A stretch of DNA of 47,714 bases from positions 1-47,714 of the forward strand of contig NZ_FPAJ01000008.1 in assembly GCF_900116285.1 (NCBI RefSeq), written 5' to 3'. The notes under the pieces were generated by a model, which was given only the letters and a program-made list of their open reading frames with translations, was not told the DNA's origin and did not search any database. This stretch comes from Sulfitobacter marinus (GTDB lineage: Bacteria > Pseudomonadota > Alphaproteobacteria > Rhodobacterales > Rhodobacteraceae). Shown in pieces: positions 16,251-25,381 of this stretch (position 1 is the first letter of the stretch; each line of letters begins with the position of its first letter). Made by a program: the position numbers and the translations under genes.

Positions 16251-17615
16251 ATGGTATCAGCCGTCGAAAGCATGGCCGCCAACACCAGTTGGTCCGCGTT
16301 GGGCAAGGCCACAGACCTTCGCAACCGGATTCTATTCACACTGGGTTTGCTGATCGTTTATCGCCTTGGCACGTTTATTCCTGTTCCCGGCATTGACGGC
16401 ACCGCGCTACGCCAGTTCATGGAAAGCGCAGGTCAGGGCATCGGCGGCATGGTTTCGATGTTTACCGGCGGCGCGCTTGGCCGCATGGGCATTTTTGCCT
16501 TGGGTATCATGCCCTATATTTCGGCCTCGATCATCGTTCAGTTGATGACCTCGATGGTGCCCGCGCTTGAGCAGCTCAAGAAAGAAGGCGAGCAGGGCCG
16601 CAAGAAGATTAACCAATATACGCGCTTCGGTACGGTGGCTTTGGCGACCTTGCAGGCCTATGGCTTGGCTGTCTCGCTTGAGGCAGGTGATATCGCGGCC
16701 GATCCCGGCATGTATTTCCGTATTGCTTGTATGATCACGCTGGTGGGCGGGACCATGTTCCTGATGTGGCTGGGTGAGCAAATCACCGCACGCGGCATCG
16801 GTAATGGTATCTCCTTGATCATCTTCGTCGGTATCATCGCCGAAGTGCCAGCTGCCATTGCGCAGTTCTTCTCTTCGGGTCGTTCCGGTGCGATCAGCCC
16901 TGCGGTGATTGTTGGCGTGTTGGTGATGGTCATCGCGACGATCATGTTCGTGGTGTTCATGGAGCGCGCCCTGCGCAAGATCCATATCCAGTACCCGCGC
17001 CGTCAAGTAGGCCAAAAGATGTATGATGGTGGGTCGTCGCATCTGCCGGTCAAAGTTAACCCAGCCGGCGTTATCCCTGCGATCTTTGCCAGCTCGTTGT
17101 TGCTGTTGCCGGTGACGATCAGCACTTTCTCGGGGAATTCCACGGGCCCTGTTATGTCGCTTTTGCTGGCAAACTTTGGTCCGGGTCAGCCCCTGTACCT
17201 GTTGTTCTTCGTCGCGATGATCGTTTTCTTTGCGTATTTCTATACCTTCAACGTCAGCTTTAAGCCGGACGAGGTCGCGGACAACCTAAAGAACCAGAAC
17301 GGTTTCGTGCCCGGCATTCGCCCTGGCAAGAAAACAGCCGAATATTTGGAGTATGTCGTTAACCGCGTGTTGGTACTGGGTGCCGCATATCTTGCTGCGG
17401 TATGTATCCTTCCCGAGATTCTGCGCGGTCAGTTCGCTATTCCATTCTACTTTGGTGGTACTTCAGTTTTGATTGTTGTCTCGGTAACGATGGACACCAT
17501 CCAACAAGTGCAAAGCCATTTGCTTGCACATCAATACGAGGGGTTGCTTGAGCGGTCACAGTTGCGTGGCAAAACAGGTAAATCCCGCAAAAAACGGAGC
17601 CCAGCACGTAAATGA
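16251..17615 (+). CDS. secY: protein translocase subunit SecY
   Basis: SecY (454 aa) is the channel subunit of the SecYEG translocon, with ten membrane segments. Recognisable parts are [28 protein letters not shown] TM1 and plug region, [17 protein letters not shown] (TM2), the cytoplasmic loop [13 protein letters not shown], and the C-terminal [20 protein letters not shown] loop that contacts ribosomes and SecA. The start [14 protein letters not shown] at 16251 is preferred over an ATG-type frame that begins inside the hairpin upstream. The stop overlaps the adk start by 4 nt. Confidence 0.96.
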   Translation: MVSAVESMAANTSWSALGKATDLRNRILFTLGLLIVYRLGTFIPVPGIDGTALRQFMESAGQGIGGMVSMFTGGALGRMGIFALGIMPYISASIIVQLMTSMVPALEQLKKEGEQGRKKINQYTRFGTVALATLQAYGLAVSLEAGDIAADPGMYFRIACMITLVGGTMFLMWLGEQITARGIGNGISLIIFVGIIAEVPAAIAQFFSSGRSGAISPAVIVGVLVMVIATIMFVVFMERALRKIHIQYPRRQVGQKMYDGGSSHLPVKVNPAGVIPAIFASSLLLLPVTISTFSGNSTGPVMSLLLANFGPGQPLYLLFFVAMIVFFAYFYTFNVSFKPDEVADNLKNQNGFVPGIRPGKKTAEYLEYVVNRVLVLGAAYLAAVCILPEILRGQFAIPFYFGGTSVLIVVSVTMDTIQQVQSHLLAHQYEGLLERSQLRGKTGKSRKKRSPARK

Positions 17616-18259
17616 ATATTATTCTGCTTGGACCGCCCGGAGCGGGCAAAGGAACACAGGCGCGTCATCTGGTTGAGACACGCAATATGGTTCAGCTTTC
17701 GACCGGCGACATGCTGCGCGAAGCAAAAGACAGCGGTACAGAGATGGGCAATATGGTTGCCGATGTCATGGCACGCGGCGATCTGGTCACCGACGAGATT
17801 GTGATCGGATTGATCCGAGAAAAGCTGGAAGACACAACCGAGCATGGCGGTTTCATTTTCGACGGTTTCCCCCGCACGTTGGCCCAAGCCACCGCATTGG
17901 ATGAGCTGCTGAAAGCGACAGGCAAAACGCTTGATCATGTGATTGAGCTGCGGGTGAATGACGATGCGCTGGTTAAACGGATTGCTGGCCGGTCGACCTG
18001 TGGTAATTGCGGTGAAGTGTACCACGACGTGACCAAGCCGCAGCCTGCCGATGGCAAATGCAGCAAATGCGGTGCCTCTGATTTCAAGCGCCGGGCCGAC
18101 GACAACGAAGAAAGCCTGCGCAACCGTTTGATGGAATATTACAAGAAGACATCGCCATTGTTGGGGTATTACTACGCCCACGACCTGCTGAAGCGGGTTG
18201 ACGGTTTGGCGGATATCAACGTTGTTCAGGCCAGCATCGAGGCAATTCTGGACGCCTGA
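17612..18259 (+). CDS. adk: adenylate kinase, zinc-lid type
   Basis: Converts ATP and AMP to two ADP in the cytoplasm. The P loop GPPGAGKGT is at residues 7-15, the FDGFPRT segment at 83-89, and the lid domain carries four cysteines (130, 133, 150, 153) in the zinc-binding arrangement CGNC...CSKC. At 215 aa it is the long form. ATGA overlap with secY indicates coupled translation, the arrangement seen in many alphaproteobacteria and Gram-positives. A terminator follows. Confidence 0.96.
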   Translation: MNIILLGPPGAGKGTQARHLVETRNMVQLSTGDMLREAKDSGTEMGNMVADVMARGDLVTDEIVIGLIREKLEDTTEHGGFIFDGFPRTLAQATALDELLKATGKTLDHVIELRVNDDALVKRIAGRSTCGNCGEVYHDVTKPQPADGKCSKCGASDFKRRADDNEESLRNRLMEYYKKTSPLLGYYYAHDLLKRVDGLADINVVQASIEAILDA

Positions 18260-18289
18260 TTGCGTGTCTGGAATGTCGAATTTTTGAAT

Positions 18290-18320
18290 CGGCACCGTTG
18301 TATTGGAGCGGTGCCGTTTT
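18290..18320 (+). terminator. terminator after adk
   Basis: CGGCACCG (18290-18297) pairs with CGGTGCCG (18309-18316) over an 11-nt loop and is followed by TTTTCTG. Confidence 0.7.
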
Positions 18321-18395
18321 CTGTTGAAAATTGGGATTTCGGCACCGCGCCCACAACATCGGCGTCGGAATGCCGCCAGTAAGGCCAATCGTGGG

Positions 18396-18424
18396 TTGAC
18401 GCTTGCCCTAAATGGAAATAACCA
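18396..18424 (+). promoter_or_regulatory. candidate promoter of the alpha operon
   Basis: TTGACG (18396-18401), 17 bp, TAACCA (18419-18424). Strong -35, weak -10; it stands in the only long gap before rpsM. Consensus-based inference. Confidence 0.35.
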
Positions 18425-18583
18425 GCCGTATCTCGAATGAGAATCGAATTGTGCCGGGCCTAGATCAAACCCTGTACATGAACACCTGATCAGCTGCAGC
18501 CCGATGGCAATTAACGCCTCGGGCTTCACGTTGTGAAAAAAGGGTCTGGGATCACGGACCCGCAACGAAAAGGAATAGCACAC

Positions 18584-18952
18584 GTGGCACGTATTGCCGG
18601 CGTAAACATCCCGACTGCAAAGCGGGTTCCAATCGCCCTCACTTATATCACTGGTATCGGTAACTCTTCGGCTGCGCAAATCTGCGAAGCGGTTGGCATC
18701 GATAACACCCGTCGTATCAACGAACTTTCGGATGCCGAAATCCTGAAAATTCGCGAATACATCGACGAAAACTTCTCTGTTGAAGGCGACCTGCGTCGCG
18801 AGACACAGATGAACATCAAGCGTCTGATGGACCTTGGTTGCTACCGTGGCCTGCGTCACCGTCGTAACCTGCCGGTTCGTGGTCAGCGTACCCACACCAA
18901 CGCTCGCACTCGCAAAGGCCCTGCAAAGGCCATTGCTGGTAAGAAGAAATAA
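18584..18952 (+). CDS. rpsM: 30S ribosomal protein S13
   Basis: S13 (122 aa) bridges the 30S head to the large subunit and contacts P-site tRNA. The start is GTG at 18584, giving (M)[25 protein letters not shown], the universal N terminus, with AAAAGGAA upstream; a longer frame from 18533 is not S13-like. The basic C terminus [25 protein letters not shown] is standard. Confidence 0.97.
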   Translation: MARIAGVNIPTAKRVPIALTYITGIGNSSAAQICEAVGIDNTRRINELSDAEILKIREYIDENFSVEGDLRRETQMNIKRLMDLGCYRGLRHRRNLPVRGQRTHTNARTRKGPAKAIAGKKK

Positions 18953-18965
18953 GGGGGTCTGATCA

Positions 18966-19355
18966 ATGGCACGCGAAAAGACAAAAACCAAGCGTAAGGT
19001 CAGCAAGAACATCGCCGCAGGTGTGGCGCATGTTAACAGCTCCTTCAACAACACAAAAATTCTGATCTCTGACGTTCAGGGCAATGCAATTGCATGGTCT
19101 TCGGCCGGCACCATGGGTTTTAAAGGGTCGCGTAAATCGACACCTTACGCCGCCCAAATGGCCGCTGAAGATGTGGGCAAGAAAGCACAAGACCACGGCG
19201 TGAAAACGCTGGAAGTCGAAGTGCAAGGCCCAGGTTCGGGCCGTGAAAGCGCATTGCGCGCTTTGGCTGCTGCTGGTTTCAACATCACATCGATCCGTGA
19301 CGTTACACCAATGGCGCACAACGGTTGCCGCCCCCCAAAGCGCCGCCGCGTCTAA
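18966..19355 (+). CDS. rpsK: 30S ribosomal protein S11
   Basis: S11 (129 aa) forms part of the platform near the Shine-Dalgarno helix. Recognised by [43 protein letters not shown] and the C-terminal [15 protein letters not shown] (both parts of the normal sequence). It lies 13 nt after rpsM; a 117-bp gap precedes rpoA. Confidence 0.97.
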   Translation: MAREKTKTKRKVSKNIAAGVAHVNSSFNNTKILISDVQGNAIAWSSAGTMGFKGSRKSTPYAAQMAAEDVGKKAQDHGVKTLEVEVQGPGSGRESALRALAAAGFNITSIRDVTPMAHNGCRPPKRRRV

Positions 19356-19372
19356 GGGCATATATTATTTAT

Positions 19373-19398
19373 GGGGTCGCGCCTTTGCGTGCGGCCCC
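19373..19398 (+). promoter_or_regulatory. hairpin between rpsK and rpoA
   Basis: GGGGTCGC (19373-19380) pairs with GCGGCCCC (19391-19398), one G-U pair, followed by GTTCTGCTTTTCTG. It may be a weak terminator or processing site that tunes rpoA relative to the ribosomal proteins. Confidence 0.5.
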
Positions 19399-19472
19399 GT
19401 TCTGCTTTTCTGAAACCTCGGGAGTTTCTTCGCCGTTTGGACATGGGGCAAGAGACAAGAATGGAGGGACGT

Positions 19473-20489
19473 ATGATCCACAAAAATTGGGCTGAATTGA
19501 TTAAACCACAGCAGTTGGACGTAAAGCCGGGTAATGACCCAGCACGTCAAGCCACTGTGATTGCAGAGCCGCTTGAGCGCGGTTTTGGTTTGACCATGGG
19601 CAACGCGCTGCGCCGCGTTCTGATGTCTTCGCTGCAAGGCGCTGCCATCACATCTGTACAAATCGACAATGTTTTGCACGAGTTTTCCAGCGTGTCTGGT
19701 GTGCGTGAAGACGTTACCGACATCGTTCTGAACCTCAAGGGTGTTTCCTTGCGCATGGAAGTCGAAGGGCCAAAGCGCCTGTCGATTTCGGCAAAAGGCC
19801 CTGGTGTTGTAACCGCGGGTGACATCTCTGAAAGCGCCGGGATCGAGATCCTGAACCGTGATCACGTGATCTGCCACCTGGATGACGGTGCCGACGTATA
19901 CATGGAACTGACCGTGAACACGGGCAAGGGCTATGTTGCAGCGGATAAGAACAAGCCGGAAGACGCGCCAATCGGGTTGATCCCGATCGATGCGATCTAT
20001 TCGCCAGTGAAAAAAGTGTCTTATGACGTGCAGCCGACCCGCGAAGGTCAGGTGCTGGATTATGACAAGCTGACGATGAAGGTCGAAACCGACGGTTCGA
20101 TCACGCCAGACGATGCGGTCGCATTTGCTGCGCGCATTCTGCAAGACCAGCTGGGCATCTTCGTCAACTTCGACGAGCCTGAATCTGCGTCGCGTCAGGA
20201 TGATGACGATGGTCTGGAATTCAACCCGCTATTGCTTAAGAAAGTAGACGAGTTGGAACTGTCTGTTCGTTCCGCGAACTGCCTTAAGAACGACAATATC
20301 GTATATATTGGCGATCTGATCCAGAAGACCGAAGCCGAAATGCTGCGCACGCCGAACTTTGGCCGCAAGTCCTTGAACGAAATCAAGGAAGTGCTGTCGG
20401 GTATGGGTCTGCACCTTGGTATGGACGTCGAGGATTGGCCACCGGACAACATCGAAGATCTCGCCAAGAAGTTCGAGGATTCGTTCTAA
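19473..20489 (+). CDS. rpoA: RNA polymerase subunit alpha
   Basis: The alpha subunit (338 aa) dimerises to start RNA polymerase assembly. The N-terminal domain begins [12 protein letters not shown] and contains [21 protein letters not shown]. The C-terminal domain (about 255-320) contains the DNA- and activator-contact region [12 protein letters not shown] and [14 protein letters not shown]. The ATG at 19473 follows ATGGAGGGACGT; a longer upstream frame crosses the rpsK-rpoA hairpin and is not coding. Confidence 0.97.
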   Translation: MIHKNWAELIKPQQLDVKPGNDPARQATVIAEPLERGFGLTMGNALRRVLMSSLQGAAITSVQIDNVLHEFSSVSGVREDVTDIVLNLKGVSLRMEVEGPKRLSISAKGPGVVTAGDISESAGIEILNRDHVICHLDDGADVYMELTVNTGKGYVAADKNKPEDAPIGLIPIDAIYSPVKKVSYDVQPTREGQVLDYDKLTMKVETDGSITPDDAVAFAARILQDQLGIFVNFDEPESASRQDDDDGLEFNPLLLKKVDELELSVRSANCLKNDNIVYIGDLIQKTEAEMLRTPNFGRKSLNEIKEVLSGMGLHLGMDVEDWPPDNIEDLAKKFEDSF

Positions 20490-20499
20490 GAATTCATGC

Positions 20500-20519
20500 G
20501 GTGGGGAGCGATCCCCACC
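20500..20519 (+). promoter_or_regulatory. hairpin between rpoA and rplQ
   Basis: GGTGGGGA (20500-20507) and TCCCCACC (20512-20519) form a perfect stem with a GCGA tetraloop, 10 nt after the rpoA stop. No T run follows; probably a stability or processing element. Confidence 0.5.
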
Positions 20520-20624
20520 ACATGCAAGACTGGGCCAAGAGGGCCCCAAGGAGAGTTGGCGCTACGCACGTCAGCCGGACAAAGTAAAACCGCCCGTAGA
20601 GGGCATATCGTTGGAGACTAGAAA

Positions 20625-21044
20625 ATGCGTCACGCACGTGGTTACCGCCGCCTGAACCGTACTCATGAACACCGTAAAGCGCTGTTCGCGAACATGGCAG
20701 GCTCGCTCATCGAACATGAGCAAATCAAAACAACTTTGCCAAAAGCAAAAGAATTGAAGCCGATCATCGAAAAGATGATCACGCTTGCCAAACGCGGTGA
20801 TCTGCACGCGCGCCGTCAGGCAGCAAGCAAGCTGAAGCAGGACCAGTATGTCGCGAAATTGTTCGACATCCTTGGCCCACGCTACAAAGACCGTCAGGGC
20901 GGCTATGTACGCGTGTTGAAAGCGGGCTTCCGCTATGGCGACATGGCACCGATGGCCATCATTGAATTCGTAGATCGCGACCGCGACGCGAAAGGTGCGG
21001 GCGACAAGGTCCGCGTTGCAGCATACGAAGTTGCCGAAGACTAA
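20625..21044 (+). CDS. rplQ: 50S ribosomal protein L17
   Basis: L17 (139 aa) closes the ribosomal cluster. [37 protein letters not shown] is the usual N terminus (Arg-rich, then helical), and [41 protein letters not shown] is the conserved core. It is followed by a strong terminator. Confidence 0.97.
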   Translation: MRHARGYRRLNRTHEHRKALFANMAGSLIEHEQIKTTLPKAKELKPIIEKMITLAKRGDLHARRQAASKLKQDQYVAKLFDILGPRYKDRQGGYVRVLKAGFRYGDMAPMAIIEFVDRDRDAKGAGDKVRVAAYEVAED

Positions 21045-21070
21045 AGCCAACCGCTTTACCTAAGATTTTC

Positions 21071-21105
21071 AAAGCCCCTGCCTGTGCAGGGGCTTTTTGC
21101 TTTTA
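21071..21105 (+). terminator. terminator at the end of the ribosomal cluster
   Basis: AAAGCCCCTGC (21071-21081) pairs perfectly with GCAGGGGCTTT (21086-21096) around CTGT, followed by TTGCTTTT. Confidence 0.88.
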
Positions 21106-21181
21106 TGCCTTCGGCGAGGATTTTAGACCATTTGGAATAAGGGTGTTGCGCAAGGCCCTTTGGCTGCGCATATCTTGGGGT

Positions 21182-22552
21182 ATGAGATATCTCCTGATCC
21201 TGCTTTCCCTGATTGCGCTGCCGCTTCATGCGCAAACGGTGCCGACATCTGCTGTGCAAATGCAGCTAAGCTTTGCGCCCTTGGTAAAAGAGGCGACCCC
21301 AGCCGTCGTTAACATTTATGCGCGTCAGATCGTGCAAAGCAGCAGGACACCCCTGCAAGCCGATCCCTTTTTCGAACGCTTTTTTCAAAGCCCTGATGCC
21401 GGACGCCCGCGGGTGCAAAATTCCCTTGGGTCGGGGGTGATATTGTCCGAGGACGGGGTTGTGGTGTCGAATTACCATGTTGTTGGCATGGCGACTGACA
21501 TCCGTATCGTGCTTGCAGACCGCCGTGAATTTTCAGCCCGTGTGATGCTGAGCGATGCAGAGAGCGATCTGGCGATCCTCAAGATTGACGATGTGGCAGA
21601 CCTGCCGTTTCTGACCTTGCGCAACAGCGATGATGTCGAGGTTGGCGAGCTTGCGCTGGCCATTGGTAACCCTTTTGGTGTTGGCCAGACGGTGAGCAGC
21701 GGCATCGTTTCTGGGCTTGCGCGGTCGGGTGGCATGAATGGCGGCGGGCAGGGGTATTTCATCCAAACCGACGCGCCAATCAATCCGGGCAATTCCGGCG
21801 GCGCGCTGATTGATATGCAAGGTGAACTGATCGGGATCAACACATCAATCCTGACCAGTTCGGGTGGATCAAATGGCATCGGTTTTGCGATCCCCGCCAA
21901 TCTGGTCACAGCGTTTGTGGATCAGGCGCGCGATGGGGCCACGCGTTTTGCGCGGCCTTGGGCAGGGTTAAGCGGGCAGGCGGTGGATGCGGATATGGCC
22001 GCACCTTTGGGCCTGGATCGGCCCGGCGGTATTATTCTATCTGGATTGCATCCGGTCAGCCCGTTTCTTGCGGCGGGGTTTCGCGTGGGCGATGTGATCA
22101 TTGCCGTTGACGGTCAGGACGTGCATTCGCCAGCCGAGATGATTTACCGGATGAGCGTGGCCGGTTTGGGTAAAGAAGCCGTCATCACGCGCTTGCGTGA
22201 AGGTGTGCAGAGCGATGTTTTGGTGTCGTTGATCGAAGCACCAGAAGAGCCGCCGCGCGATGAGGTCGTGTTGAGCGATCGCGAGTTGTTGCCGGGTCTG
22301 AAACTGGCGCGGATCAATCCGGCAGTTCTGTCCGAGCTGAACCTGTCGCTTGAGGTCGGAGGTGTTGCCGTGATGGATGTTGGTGCCTTTGGCCTTCGGG
22401 TTGGGCTGCGCCGGGGCGATGTCATTTTGGCTGTGAATGGGCAAAATGTGCGAACCCCTGCGCAAGTGCGGGCCGCGTTCAAAGGCAAACGCAGTGCCGA
22501 ATTATTTGTGCAGCGTGGCGGACAGCGGTTGTCCCTGCGGTTTCGGATTTAG
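21182..22552 (+). CDS. DegP/DegQ-type periplasmic serine protease
   Basis: A 456-aa trypsin-like HtrA protease that degrades or refolds damaged envelope proteins. A signal peptide covers residues 1-18 (MRYLLILLSLIALPLHAQT). The catalytic triad is visible as His99 (SNYHVV), Asp129 (AESDLAIL) and Ser205 (NPGNSGGAL). Two PDZ domains follow, around residues 270-360 and 375-450, the second ending the protein. The start at 21182 is chosen because the signal peptide begins there; the longer frame adds 13 charged residues in front, and the SD is weak. rarA begins 3 nt after its stop, so the two are likely co-transcribed. The exact paralogue (DegP, DegQ or DegS) cannot be fixed. Confidence 0.93.
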   Translation: MRYLLILLSLIALPLHAQTVPTSAVQMQLSFAPLVKEATPAVVNIYARQIVQSSRTPLQADPFFERFFQSPDAGRPRVQNSLGSGVILSEDGVVVSNYHVVGMATDIRIVLADRREFSARVMLSDAESDLAILKIDDVADLPFLTLRNSDDVEVGELALAIGNPFGVGQTVSSGIVSGLARSGGMNGGGQGYFIQTDAPINPGNSGGALIDMQGELIGINTSILTSSGGSNGIGFAIPANLVTAFVDQARDGATRFARPWAGLSGQAVDADMAAPLGLDRPGGIILSGLHPVSPFLAAGFRVGDVIIAVDGQDVHSPAEMIYRMSVAGLGKEAVITRLREGVQSDVLVSLIEAPEEPPRDEVVLSDRELLPGLKLARINPAVLSELNLSLEVGGVAVMDVGAFGLRVGLRRGDVILAVNGQNVRTPAQVRAAFKGKRSAELFVQRGGQRLSLRFRI

Positions 22553-22555
22553 CCC

Positions 22556-23863
22556 GTGGCGGATCTATTCGGCAGTCCAGAAGTCGTAGCAGAAGGCGGG
22601 CATCGCCCGCTTGCGGACCGGTTGCGACCAAAATCGCTGGCCGAGGTGATCGGACAACGCCAGGTATTGGGGCCGGACGCGCCGTTGACGGTGATGCTGG
22701 AATCGGGGTCTTTGGGATCGCTGATTTTCTGGGGGCCACCCGGTGTCGGCAAGACCACGATCGCGCGGCTGCTTGCGGCTGAGACCGATCTGCATTTCGT
22801 CCAGATCAGTGCGATTTTCAGCGGTGTTCCTGAATTGCGTAAGGTGTTTGAGGCCGCGAAAATCAGGCGACAGAACGGGCAGGGCACCTTGCTGTTTGTC
22901 GATGAAATCCACCGTTTCAACAAGGCGCAGCAAGACGGCTTCCTGCCGCATATGGAGGATGGCACGATCCTGCTGGTGGGCGCGACCACGGAAAACCCGT
23001 CATTCGAGTTGAACGCCGCTGTGTTGAGCCGGTCACAGGTGTTGGTGCTTGAGCGGTTGCCGCAGGACGATCTTGAGCTTCTGGCCCTGCGCGCAGAGGC
23101 AGAGTTGGACCGGCCCTTGCCGCTAGACAGTGCGGCGCGGGAAAACCTGCTGGAAATGGCCGATGGGGATGGGCGTGCCTTGCTGAACCTGATCGAACAG
23201 GTTGCGGCGTGGAAAGTGGACGGCCTGTTGGACGGAAAGGCGCTATCGGCGCGGTTGATGCGGCGAGCGGCACAATACGACAAGGGTGGGGATGCGCATT
23301 ATAATCTGATCTCGGCGCTGCATAAATCGGTGCGGGGGTCAGACCCTGATGCGTCGCTTTATTGGTTGGCGCGGATGTTGGAGGGGGGCGAAGACCCGCG
23401 TTATCTGATGCGTCGGATCACGCGCATGGCTGTCGAGGACATCGGGCTGGCTGATCCTCAGGCGCAAGCGATCTGCTTGCAGTCATGGGAAACCTACGAG
23501 CGGCTCGGATCGCCCGAGGGGGAGTTGGCGCTGGCGCAGGCTGTGACTTATCTGGCGTTGGCCCCCAAGTCGAACGCGGCTTATGTCGCGTATAAATCCG
23601 CCCGCCGTGCCGCCAAACAGACCGGCTCTGCCCCGCCGCCCAAACATATCATGAATGCGCCCACCAACCTGATGAAAGATCAGGGGTACGGCGCGGGCTA
23701 TGCCTATGATCACGATGCGGAAGACGGATTTTCGGGGCAAAATTACTTTCCCGACGGGATGGAGCGGCCGCAGCTGTATCAGCCCGTTGAGCGCGGCTTT
23801 GAACGTGACCTGAAAAAGCGGTTGGATTATTTTGAAAAGCTGCGTGCGACGCGCAAAACTTGA
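22556..23863 (+). CDS. rarA: replication-associated recombination protein RarA
   Basis: RarA (MgsA, 435 aa) is a clamp-loader-like AAA+ ATPase acting at stalled replication forks. Walker A GPPGVGKT is at residues 60-67, Walker B LLFVDEIHRF at about 112-121, and sensor 1 ATTENPSFELN follows. The C-terminal half contains the RarA-specific KSVRGSDPDASLYWLARMLEGGEDPRYLMRR and the tetramerisation region. The start is GTG at 22556, three bases after the protease stop; no ATG fits the N terminus. Confidence 0.95.
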   Translation: MADLFGSPEVVAEGGHRPLADRLRPKSLAEVIGQRQVLGPDAPLTVMLESGSLGSLIFWGPPGVGKTTIARLLAAETDLHFVQISAIFSGVPELRKVFEAAKIRRQNGQGTLLFVDEIHRFNKAQQDGFLPHMEDGTILLVGATTENPSFELNAAVLSRSQVLVLERLPQDDLELLALRAEAELDRPLPLDSAARENLLEMADGDGRALLNLIEQVAAWKVDGLLDGKALSARLMRRAAQYDKGGDAHYNLISALHKSVRGSDPDASLYWLARMLEGGEDPRYLMRRITRMAVEDIGLADPQAQAICLQSWETYERLGSPEGELALAQAVTYLALAPKSNAAYVAYKSARRAAKQTGSAPPPKHIMNAPTNLMKDQGYGAGYAYDHDAEDGFSGQNYFPDGMERPQLYQPVERGFERDLKKRLDYFEKLRATRKT

Positions 23864-23894
23864 CAATCCGCGCGCAACGCGTGACAGACCGCAG

Positions 23895-24275
23895 ATGATT
23901 TCTACCCTGTTCTTTGTGGCCCTTGGTGGTGCGATTGGCGCGTCGTTGCGATACCTTTGGGGTGTCGGAATGACGCGTGCTTTTGGCATTCTGGATTTTC
24001 CGGTGGCTGTGTTGACGGTGAATATTTTGGGATCGTTCATTATGGGGCTGTTCATTGTGGTGGCAGCGCAAAAGGGGCTGAGCCATCTGAACCCGTTCAT
24101 TGCGACGGGCATCTTGGGCGGTTTCACAACGTTCTCATCGTTTTCGCTGGAAACGGTAACACTGATCGAGCGCGGCCAGATCGCATCGGCAGGGGTATAT
24201 GTGGCACTGTCAGTCGGGCTGTCGGTGCTGGGATTAATGCTGGGCCTGATGGTGGCCAGAGGAGTATTTGCATGA
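23895..24275 (+). CDS. crcB: fluoride ion channel CrcB (Fluc)
   Basis: A 126-aa, four-helix membrane protein that exports fluoride as a dual-topology dimer. Family motifs: GGAIGASLRY at residues 11-20, TVNILGSFIMG (about 42-52), and GILGGFTTFSSFSLE, the phenylalanine/Thr pore region. The start MISTLFF at 23895 is chosen because an earlier frame overlaps the rarA end and lacks hydrophobic character. No fluoride riboswitch was recognised upstream. The stop overlaps the next gene by 4 nt (ATGA). Confidence 0.92.
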   Translation: MISTLFFVALGGAIGASLRYLWGVGMTRAFGILDFPVAVLTVNILGSFIMGLFIVVAAQKGLSHLNPFIATGILGGFTTFSSFSLETVTLIERGQIASAGVYVALSVGLSVLGLMLGLMVARGVFA

Positions 24276-25321
24276 GCCGGGTTCAGAACCTGATCATTGA
24301 ACAAGGCGACGGGGATCAGCGGCTGGACCGCTGGTTCAAACGTATGTTCCCGCTGATCAGTCAGGGGCGCATCGAAAAGATGTGCCGCAAGGGTGAAATT
24401 CGTGTCGATGGCGGGCGTGTCAAAGCGTCTACACGGCTAGAGGTGGGACAGGAAATTCGCATTCCGCCGCTGCCCGATACCGAGGCCCCACCCCCACCAA
24501 AACGCACTCGGATTTCGGATGCGGATGCCAAATTTATTCGGTCATGTGTGATCTATCGTGATGATCATATCATCGCGCTGAACAAGCCGCCGGGTCTGCC
24601 TGTGCAGGGTGGATCAGGGCAATCTGATCGCCACGTTGATGCGCTGGCCGATGCGCTGATGTTCGATCTGGACGAAAAGCCACGGCTTGTGCACCGGCTG
24701 GATAAAGATACCTCCGGGGTTTTGGTCATGGCGCGCACACGGTCGATTGCGGCTGATCTGACGTCTTCGTTCCGTCACCGCCAAACGCGCAAGATCTATT
24801 GGGCGGCTGTCGCAGGTGTTCCGCACCCTAAGAATGGCACGATCAAGTTTGGCTTGGTCAAGGCGTTCGGTCACGGTGCGCGGGGCGAGGGCGAAAAGAT
24901 GTATTGTGTCCACCCCAAGGACATCGAAACAACGGACGGGGCCAAGCGTGCCACGACGGATTATGCGACATTGGCACAAGCGGGAAACCGCACCTGTTGG
25001 GTTGCGCTGATCCCGGTGACTGGTCGTACGCATCAGCTGCGTGCGCATATGGCCGAGATCGGGCACCCGATCATCGGTGACGGTAAATATGGTGGCTCCG
25101 GTCAGGAGAACATGGGCGACGGTTGGGGTGCGCAACTGGGCGGCGATATCTCGAAAAAGCTGCATCTGCATGCGCGATCCTTGACGCTGGAACATCCAGT
25201 GACGAAGGCGACGTTGAATCTGATCGCGCCGATGCCTGACCATATGGTGCGCACGTGGAACACGTTCCAATGGTCGCCATCAGATGTACCCGCTGACCCG
25301 TTCGAGGAAGACTGGGCGTAA
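24272..25321 (+). CDS. RluC/RluD-family 23S rRNA pseudouridine synthase
   Basis: A 349-aa pseudouridine synthase. Residues about 15-65 form an S4 RNA-binding domain, and the catalytic domain carries Asp144 in HRLDKDTSG. Downstream motifs RKIYWAAVAG and PVTGRTHQLRAHMAEIGHPIIGDGKYG are typical of the RluA family. The S4 domain points to RluC or RluD rather than RluA; RluC is favoured for the crcB-rluC order of this lineage (recollection). The ATG lies inside the crcB stop (ATGA); the long open frame before 24272 overlaps crcB and is not coding. Confidence 0.93.
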   Translation: MSRVQNLIIEQGDGDQRLDRWFKRMFPLISQGRIEKMCRKGEIRVDGGRVKASTRLEVGQEIRIPPLPDTEAPPPPKRTRISDADAKFIRSCVIYRDDHIIALNKPPGLPVQGGSGQSDRHVDALADALMFDLDEKPRLVHRLDKDTSGVLVMARTRSIAADLTSSFRHRQTRKIYWAAVAGVPHPKNGTIKFGLVKAFGHGARGEGEKMYCVHPKDIETTDGAKRATTDYATLAQAGNRTCWVALIPVTGRTHQLRAHMAEIGHPIIGDGKYGGSGQENMGDGWGAQLGGDISKKLHLHARSLTLEHPVTKATLNLIAPMPDHMVRTWNTFQWSPSDVPADPFEEDWA

Positions 25322-25330
25322 GCACAGCAG

Positions 25331-25348
25331 GGCACCTGATCAGGTGCC
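25331..25348. promoter_or_regulatory. perfect 18-bp palindrome between rluC-like gene and ATP12
   Basis: GGCACCTGATCAGGTGCC is an exact palindrome, 9 nt after the pseudouridine-synthase stop and 33 nt before the ATP12 start. It can be a protein-binding dyad, or an RNA hairpin without a T run. Confidence 0.6.
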
Positions 25349-25381
25349 AGCAGTGTCGCACCAAATCTGGAGCATTGAGAA

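Larger units (their letters stand above)
18260..18583. other. 324-bp gap between adk and rpsM
   Basis: No gene seen. It holds the adk terminator (18290-18320), a promoter candidate (18396-18424) and about 150 nt of leader before the GTG start of rpsM, including a short CCCGA/TCGGG-type hairpin near 18502-18527. Confidence 0.5.

Noticed and set aside
17531..19054. 507-codon minus-strand open frame across adk, rpsM and rpsK
   Set aside because: It spans several certain plus-strand genes and a terminator, and its translation is unlike any protein I know. It arises from codon bias on the opposite strand.
23864..23894. Fluoride riboswitch before crcB
   Set aside because: Only 31 bp separate rarA and crcB, too short for the riboswitch, and no matching fold was recognised.
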